Assembly (NCBI GenBank): GCA_015680685.1 | Contig: MNCI01037718.1 | Span: 1-64,000 of the forward strand | Direction of reading: 5' to 3' | DNA length: 64,000 bases | Origin: Gnetum montanum | Taxonomy: Eukaryota > Streptophyta > Gnetopsida > Gnetales > Gnetaceae | Shown: one piece after another, positions 58,190 through 64,000 of the stretch | How positions within the stretch are numbered: position 1 is the first letter of the stretch | How the letters are laid out: each line of letters starts with the position of its first letter | Position numbers and translations under genes: made by a program | The notes under the pieces: generated by a model | What the model was told of the DNA's origin: nothing | Seen by the model: the letters and a program-made list of their open reading frames with translations, nothing else | The model's database searches: none

Positions 58190-58813
58190 GATATGAGAGT
58201 TTTTTGTATGAAATAAATTATCAAATGAGATAGGTAGTGCTTACTATAGGCATTGTAGATGATGAAGATGATGGAGTGGTTGATGAATAAATAGTGATTT
58301 AATAATGATGGTCTTGGAGAAAACTTAGAGTACATTAAGTATGGATAGATCTTGGTAAGGAATGTAATAGAGTCATAATGGCAAAGGTTTGTTCATTATT
58401 AACCATTGATGGTTGTTTAGTGGATGCAATGGGTACATTATTTTCTAAGGGAAGGTATAACTTTAGGTAATCAAGGAGTGAAAGAAATAGGTTCATCAAG
58501 GATGGAACAATGTAAAACTAGTGAATGCATATGTGAGTTGTGCTTTTGAAATGGAAATATGTCTTTATGAAATACAACATCCATAATAATGATGATTTTT
58601 TGGGTATCTAACTTAAATAGCTTGTATTCTTTTTAAGCATAACAATAACCAAGAAAAATACATGTTTTAGCACATGGGTCAAATTTTGATTTTTATCAGG
58701 AACCATACTAGCATAGCATAGTATAGACATCCAAAAACTCTAAGATTAGAATAGGAAGGTTATAATTAAAAAGAACTGCATGAGAGGGATAATTAGATAA
58801 AATAGGCATAATA
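58190..58813 (-). pseudogene. pol: Second copia integrase C-terminal fragment
   Basis: Minus strand: LPSHAVLFNYNLPILILRVFGC (from about 58795), then IFLGYCYA (about 58650) and IMDVVFHKDIFPFQ (about 58590), the usual C-terminal part of copia integrase. It is a different element from 54640-58175, because both carry this block. Cut on the right by the miniature element at 58814. Confidence 0.7.
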
Positions 58814-59083
58814 TATTGGAGATCTATTTAGAAATATCCTTTCTCATCCTCCCCAACAATCCAGTAGTTTCTCACATATGACATTTGTAATTTGTATGTA
58901 ATTCCATGCAAAGATGGAAACAAATTATGTATAAATTAAATTGAAAAGCTAACATGAAAGTGACTCATCATAGGCCTTGATTTAGCCTAGGATGTGAAAT
59001 CCCATTTTCATTCTCTAGCCTTTTCTTTCTCATTTTCATGGCTTATTTTCCATTACTTTTATTTTACATTTTAAAATTTCACA
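58814..59083 (+). repeat. TRIM-like LTR 1
   Basis: 270 bp, ends AAAATTTCACA directly before TGGTATCAAAGC. Contains TATGTATAAAT as TATA region near 58927 and the conserved block CATAGGCC...GCCTAGGATG. Confidence 0.8.
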
Positions 59084-59101
59084 TGGTATCAAAGCATGAT
59101 G
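59084..59101 (+). other. Primer binding site of the TRIM-like element
   Basis: TGGTATCAAAGCATGATG, tRNA-iMet type with one change from TGGTATCAGAGC. Confidence 0.75.
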
Positions 59102-59504
59102 TTTTATCTTCAATGTTTCAATATCTCTTCCTTTGTTATTGCCATAATTCTTTATCCTAAGCATAAAATAGTGCATATTAATCTTAATATTTTTGCAGCA
59201 TTCATAATTTTCCACATGAGGGAATTGTTTCACATTTTTGTTGCAATGGGGATTTGTGTTTTTACTTGGTGATGTTATGATATTCTAGAATTTTCCAATC
59301 CTCCTTTATAGTAGCAATCATTCCATCACTACCCATTTTTGTATCTATCTTTTGGTGCTACTATTTTGAATATCAATTATTATTTTACCAATTATTTCAT
59401 CATTGCTTCAGTGATAAATTCATTAGCTTTCATTGCCTTGGTTGCCAATGTATTAAGGAAAATTATGATTTTTGCATTGACCACCATCACAATTTGAAGG
59501 GGAG

Positions 59505-59765
59505 TTTTGGAAATTTATTTAGAATTTTCTTTATTCACCTTCCTCAACAATTCCACAGTTACATGGATACGATATTGATAATTTCGATATCATTCTAAGT
59601 CAGATATAGAAATATATTATGTATAAATTTAATGAAGATGTTAATATGAAAGTGCCTCATTGTAAGCCCTCGTTTTGCCTTGGATGTAGAATCCCACTTT
59701 CATTTTTTTGGTCCTCTCTCATATTTTACATAGTTTATTTTCACTTTAAATTTTAAAATTTAACA
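59505..59765 (+). repeat. TRIM-like LTR 2
   Basis: 261 bp between two internal segments; preceded by the purine tract at 59491-59504 and followed by a decayed primer site. Carries ACGATATTG...TTCGATATC near its middle. Confidence 0.78.
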
Positions 59766-59981
59766 TGGACTCAAATCAATCTTTGCATTGTTGTTCACTT
59801 TAGCATTAGTCTTCTGGTGTTGGGTGATCATTCTATCATTACTATTTTGAGCATTAATTATTATTTTAGTGATTATTTGATTGCTATTTTAGTGATCATT
59901 TCACCATATTCCATAATCCTGATTGCAAATATATTAAGGCATACTATGATTTTGACATTACTACCATCATAGTTTGAGGAG

Positions 59982-60236
59982 TGTTGGAAATCTATTTCAA
60001 AATATTTTTTTTACATTATTTATATATCTTATAGTTTCTTAGGTACAATGTTGGAAATTTCCATCTCATTTCATGTTGGAGATGGAAATAAATTATGCAT
60101 AAATGGGATTAAGAGGCTAATGTGATAGGGCCTCATCATAGGCCCTAGTTTGGCCTAAGATGTGGAATCCCATTTTCATTCTTTAGCCTCTTCTTTCCTA
60201 TTTTTTATAATTTATTTTTCATTTTACAATTTGACA
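59982..60236 (+). repeat. TRIM-like LTR 3
   Basis: 255 bp, TGTTGGAAATC to TTTGACA, preceded by purine tract AGTTTGAGGAG; followed by non-element sequence. Confidence 0.78.
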
Positions 60237-60837
60237 TTATGTACATGAAGATCCCTTATGAAGTAGTTATATATTACCCATATCTTCCTTTGTTACCTAC
60301 ATGAAAGGATTAGATAAGTTAAGCAATTATACTTTTAATTTGTGAAATATGAATAGAGAAAATAATAATAATAATGGGCTTCACATTTAATTGTGAAATT
60401 TGAATAGAATTACAAAATAATAAAAATCATACATGATTCATTTAGGTAAAACACTACCAAAATAACCAAAACTTAATACTTTTTTAAATAAGGTAAGTGA
60501 GGTAAGTGAAATCTGCTCGATCAACACTTGAGAATCATGCAACCAAACATGCAATAATGTTCTACACACTTAATGGTTTGGGATTGACTTGGAATAGGCT
60601 AAAGTACTGGACATCCTAAAATTTAAAAATTTCATTAAAATGCAGTAAAAAAAACTATTTCAATTGCTGAAATTGAAAAGTAACAGAGATGAACACTAGT
60701 GAGGTGTTTAATGAATTCTTTGACTCAATACAATAAATAGTCCGTAGTATCTCATCTATAGTTAGTTGTTTGTGAGCTCACCTGTACAAGCAGAAGAATA
60801 ACTAGCCTTTAGCTTTTCTCCTCCTACAACTTACTAT
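60237..60837. other. Unassigned sequence
   Basis: Contains an imperfect direct repeat of about 45 bp (60339 and 60390; both with TTGTGAAAT.TGAATAGA). No gene seen. Confidence 0.4.
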
Positions 60838-61352
60838 TGATGAGGTGTGTTGCTTATTTTAACCAAATGTAATTGCTAATTATTGTAATGTAAAGGTTGC
60901 TACAAATTGTATACATTATTGGTAGCTAACTTATCATATGTAACCCCTATTGCATTCCTAAACTTGGAATATGTAGCTCCCTAACTTGTATTATTTAATG
61001 ATCATCACCATCATTGTTTAGCATGTAAATCACTATATAAGTAATAGGTAAGAGGATAGGGCAGTGTTAAGGTAAGCAGGAAAATAGTGCTAAATAAGTG
61101 ACCATGTGATAGCGTAAGGCATCAATAGTTTAGAACACTTTGCCATTGAATGTATTCTCTTCTCTTGTAATGCTTGGTTGGAATTAAGATTTACTAGGAG
61201 ATGAAGTCATTGCCAGTGTTTTCATATGCTTTTCCCATGATAAATTCTTGTGTTCTTCGTGTATTTTTTTCAAATTATATAATTGAATTTCTATTTTTAT
61301 TGTTTGTTGTTCCTTTATTATCCTACTTAATCAAGGTGTAAATTAATAAATT

Positions 61353-61368
61353 GGTATCAGAGTGATGC
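61353..61368 (+). other. Primer binding site of the copia element
   Basis: TGGTATCAGAGTGATG, tRNA-iMet type, directly after the 5' LTR. Confidence 0.82.
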
Positions 61369-61433
61369 TGATTTGATTCCTAAAGCTCTCATCCCATTAA
61401 GTGCATTAAGATGGCATGTTAAGTGTATTAAGA

Positions 61434-62150
61434 TGGCAAGTGGTGCTAAGTACAATGAAAAAATAGAAAAGTTCAATGACAGCAACTACAATATTGGGAA
61501 ATTTAGGATGGAACATTTGCTAGTTGAAAAGAAATAAGTTGTATGCATCACTAGAATTAAACTAGATATCATGAAAAGCTAAAGACTAGAATTAATTAGA
61601 TCAACTAGATTTGGGAACAATTCATAAAGATATTTTTACTCATGTGCTCATAAATTTACAAGATAAAAAGACTATGAAAGGATTATGGGATACTATGGGT
61701 AAGATATATCAATCTAATCCTTACTCAAATAAATTACATCTTAAAAGGTACTTATTGCGATTAAAGATGTCTAAAAATGCTACCACTATATCTCATTTTG
61801 CTACTTTTAATACTATTGTAAGATAATTACAATTAATTGGTAGCAAGATGGAAGAAGAAAATCAATGTGTTGTCTTATTGCAATTACTTCTATATTTATG
61901 GGAAAATAGTACTTAAAATATTTCTAGTACAAGAACCTCTTTAAAATTTGATGAGGTTGTACAATGACTGATAATTAAAGAACTTTGAAAAAAGTGCTCT
62001 AAGCTTGCACCTACTGAAGCATTGGTAATTAAAGGACTGAAAATAGTAATTGAGTAAATCTTTTGGTAAGAATAACTCTAAATTCAAAAAAGTTGTTGAT
62101 GATGCTCCTAAAAGAAAACCAAAGTATTGAATTATGGGAAGAATGGCCAC
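61434..62150 (+). pseudogene. gag: copia gag (broken)
   Basis: MASGAKYNEKIEKFNDSNYN (from about 61434) gives the N-terminal F-D-x-x-N-Y pattern, then FRMEHLLVEKK. After a shift the frame 61611-61826 reads MGTIHKDIFTHVLINLQDKK, TMKGLWDTMGKIYQSN and LKRYLLRLKMSKN, the UBN2 domain of copia gag. Decayed afterwards; no zinc knuckle readable. Confidence 0.85.
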
Positions 62151-62279
62151 TTCAAGATGAATTAAAAATTTCTAAAGAAAAAGAAGAAATATGTTGTATT
62201 TGGTTCTTCTAAGAAAGATGTTGATGAAGAAATACTAGACTTTTATGTAGTCATTACTAAAAGTAACTATAATTGTAAT

Positions 62280-62561
62280 TACTGGTATATTGATTTGGAT
62301 GCTTCATATAGCTTTACACCTACAAAAGAAAATTTTGCTAAATATCATAAAGTTATGTTTACTCCTATCTTTCTTGGGAATGATGAAGCTTGTATAGTTA
62401 AGAGCTACAGTAAAGTAAAGTCATCCTATAATGGTAGAATAATTATAATTCTCAAGGTATATCATGTCCTTGAGCTCACTAAAGACTTATTATCTATTGC
62501 TGATTTTGATGATTTTCACCTATTTGTATTATTTGGAAATAAGATATGGAGAATCTTTTAA
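62280..62561 (+). pseudogene. pol: copia protease
   Basis: Frame YWYIDLDASYSFTPTKENFA (from about 62281) matches W-x-x-DSGAS-x-H-x-T with the catalytic DSGA changed to DLDA. GNDEACIVKSYSKV and VYHVLELTKDLLSI are the conserved downstream parts. Frame open to 62561. Confidence 0.8.
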
Positions 62562-62669
62562 CAAAAATCTATCATAGTTAGAGGATATAGAGAAGAAAGT
62601 GGGAGACTCTACCACTTAGATGATGTATAGTGGCTAGTAAAATTGAACTCCTTCATGCTTGAAAAGAAA

Positions 62670-63186
62670 ACTTCACCATGAATCTATGCAATAAAAGGCA
62701 TGGGCATGTGGGAGAAAAGTCTATACATATTCTTTTTAAAAAAAGTGTGTAATTAAAGATAATGTTAATGATCACTTATCTCTCTATGAACATTGCTTAA
62801 ATAAAAAACTACATTGTTTGATCTTTCCTACAAATACTTAAAGAGCTAAAAATCCATTGGATCTAGTTCATAGTGATGTGTTTCATCCTATTTTAGTAAC
62901 TTCACTTTCCATTTCTAAATTAAATCCCTCAAAGAAGATAATGGTGGGGAGTTCTATTTAGATGAATTTAGAAGGGTTTGTAAGACTCATAGTATTTTCA
63001 AGCAAAAGAGCATTCTAAGCACTCCACAACAAAATGGAGTTATAGAATCGATGAATTGAACACTCTTGAAATGAGCTTAATATATCCTTAGTGATACTTG
63101 TCTTGAAATGAATTTCTGGGTAGAAGCTGTGATGGATGACATCTTATTACTTAATCAACAAAATGCCCTCATCATCATTGGATGGT
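62670..63186 (+). pseudogene. pol: copia integrase start, deleted and interrupted
   Basis: HHESMQ (His-rich start), KCVIKDNVNDHLSLYEHCLNKK (decayed zinc finger) and NPLDLVHSDVFHPILVTSLS (first Asp) lead, after an internal deletion near 62920, straight to GGEFYLDEFRRVCKTH (about 62950), LSTPQQNGVIE and FWVEAVMDDILLLN. Cut at 63186 by the LTR. Confidence 0.8.
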
Positions 63187-64000
63187 TGATGAGTGGCGAG
63201 ATACCCCTACACTCAACCATATGAATATGAGCGTAGCATGCATGATCCAGTCGAACTCCACAGACTAAGTGCCTACACGCCCCATGGAACACTTAGGGTT
63301 AATTATTCGTCGTCTTCCCAGACTTACTTGTAGCTGTCACGGTGTATGGTTAAGCAAGTCTGAGGTATATTATTTTTATGGTTTTTATGTTTTATGTCTC
63401 CTATGCTAATGAGTTAAAGGGTTGAGAAACTAATCACTAACTCTAACTAATGAACTAAGTCTAAATTATCTAGCGTTAGCATCTGTTCCCACTTACCGTA
63501 CACATCCTAAACCGATGCAACCGTGGCTACCAAATGCTAATCATTGCTGGGATCACCATGCGTAATGCACGTGCTTGAAGTGGTCATATTGAGGCACTTA
63601 ACTAGAAGGAAAGGGTTGAAAGAATCTAATCTAGCCTAAGCGCAATGAGCATCCGTTCCTTGATCATCCGTACACATCCTTAAATGCTCGTAATCAAGTC
63701 ATACTCATTCCGCGTTACTAGGAGATAACAATAAATAACAATAATAAAATCCTATTCCATGCACTACAAGGTTTATCCAAGAATCTTATCTTTATTATCG
63801 TACACAACTTGTGTTCAGGTACAATATTGCTTGAATAAAGATCTGTTCACTTTAGGACTCTTACTATGGGCACATGGAAAATATTCTATCTCTGGAGTGA
63901 TCAATCTACCAGAGTTTCCCTACTTCTAGCCTAGGATGATGAAACAAGGGAGGGCCACCTCTTATTTATAGATATGGTAGCGCACTGTGATATCGCAGGC
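63187..64000 (-). mobile_element. LTR (E), CGATATCG subfamily, running off the window
   Basis: Begins TGATGAGTGGCGAGATACCCC like LTR D at 41308 and stays homologous to the window end, where TGATATCGC starts the palindrome array. It has an extra block (about 63622-63720) missing from D. Minus orientation. About 50 bp of its outer end lie outside, so solo or full-length cannot be decided. Confidence 0.88.

Larger units (their letters stand above)
58814..60236 (+). mobile_element. Tandem miniature LTR element (TRIM-like): three LTRs
   Basis: LTR1 58814-59083, internal 59084-59504, LTR2 59505-59765, internal 59766-59981, LTR3 59982-60236. Each LTR of 255-270 bp starts T(G/A/T)TTGGAAATCTATTT-like and ends AAATTT(C/A)ACA or similar. 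Each internal part begins with a primer site (TGGTATCAAAGC, and decayed TGGACTCAAATC) and ends in a purine tract (AATTTGAAGGGGAG, AGTTTGAGGAG). The internal parts are homologous to each other and hold no coding frame. This is the TRIM layout, and the chain of shared LTRs is known for TRIMs. Flanks TAATA and TTATG could be a decayed TSD. Confidence 0.8.
60838..63186 (+). mobile_element. Ty1/copia element on the plus strand, interrupted at 63187
   Basis: A 5' LTR (about 60838-61351; TATA ACTATATAAG near 61031), primer site, gag, protease and integrase in copia order. The integrase is cut by the LTR at 63187 and RT/RNase H would lie beyond the window. The LTR start is approximate. Confidence 0.82.

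Overview
This window looks like nuclear DNA of a plant with a large, repeat-rich genome. It is AT-rich and filled with nested, mutually interrupting LTR retrotransposons of both Ty1/copia and Ty3/gypsy type, almost all riddled with stop codons. Only one recognisable host gene remains, a broken DUF247-family gene. The slow accumulation of old elements and the divergent DUF247 sequence suggest a gymnosperm such as a conifer, but this is inference, not proof. There is no bacterial operon, CRISPR array, rRNA or tRNA gene that I can support.

Left part (1-12081): an unrecognised retroelement fragment carries an open frame of about 240 codons, a tRNA-iMet-type primer site and a nearly perfect 115-bp inverted repeat. 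It is fused to a 5'-truncated Ty3/gypsy element of the Tat/Athila type (gag, protease, RT-RNaseH, integrase, long noncoding 3' part, 3' LTR). A second related LTR follows after 55 bp. Middle-left (12082-19852): a minus-strand DUF247 pseudogene, a G-box/TATA promoter-like block with a short proline-rich open frame, and a gag-only minus-strand LTR element with an exact 5-bp target-site duplication. Middle (19853-28430): a second Tat/Athila element with intact 5' LTR and primer site but no 3' LTR.

28430-38790 is mostly unassigned old repeat. It holds an LTR-like promoter block, a degenerate tandem repeat with perfect hairpins, a minus-strand gag directly next to a polypurine tract, a clean nine-unit 22-bp minisatellite, and a cluster of dyad motifs built on GGTTCTAC. 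38790-43085 is a plus-strand Ty1/copia element broken by two datable insertions: a 3' fragment of a non-LTR element (39599-39774) in the integrase, and a solo LTR (41308-42116) in the reverse transcriptase. 45125-51440 is a minus-strand Ty3 chromovirus with both LTRs. 54640-58175 is a minus-strand copia element with a readable pol. 58814-60236 is a tandem miniature element (three LTRs, two short noncoding internal segments; TRIM-like). 60838-63186 is a plus-strand copia element interrupted at 63187 by another LTR of the palindrome-bearing family, which runs off the window.

Two themes recur. First, in several coding relics (most clearly the gag of 16437-17667 and the first Tat/Athila pol), stops sit mostly where Gln, Arg or Trp is expected and are one C-to-T or G-to-A change away, as expected from cytosine-methylation decay. 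Second, several unrelated LTR families each carry a short array of palindromic motifs at the U3 end, a different motif in each family (CGATATCG, CATCGATG, AGACATCT and others). These arrays, the PBS-bounded inverted repeat and the tandem TRIM are the most unusual items.
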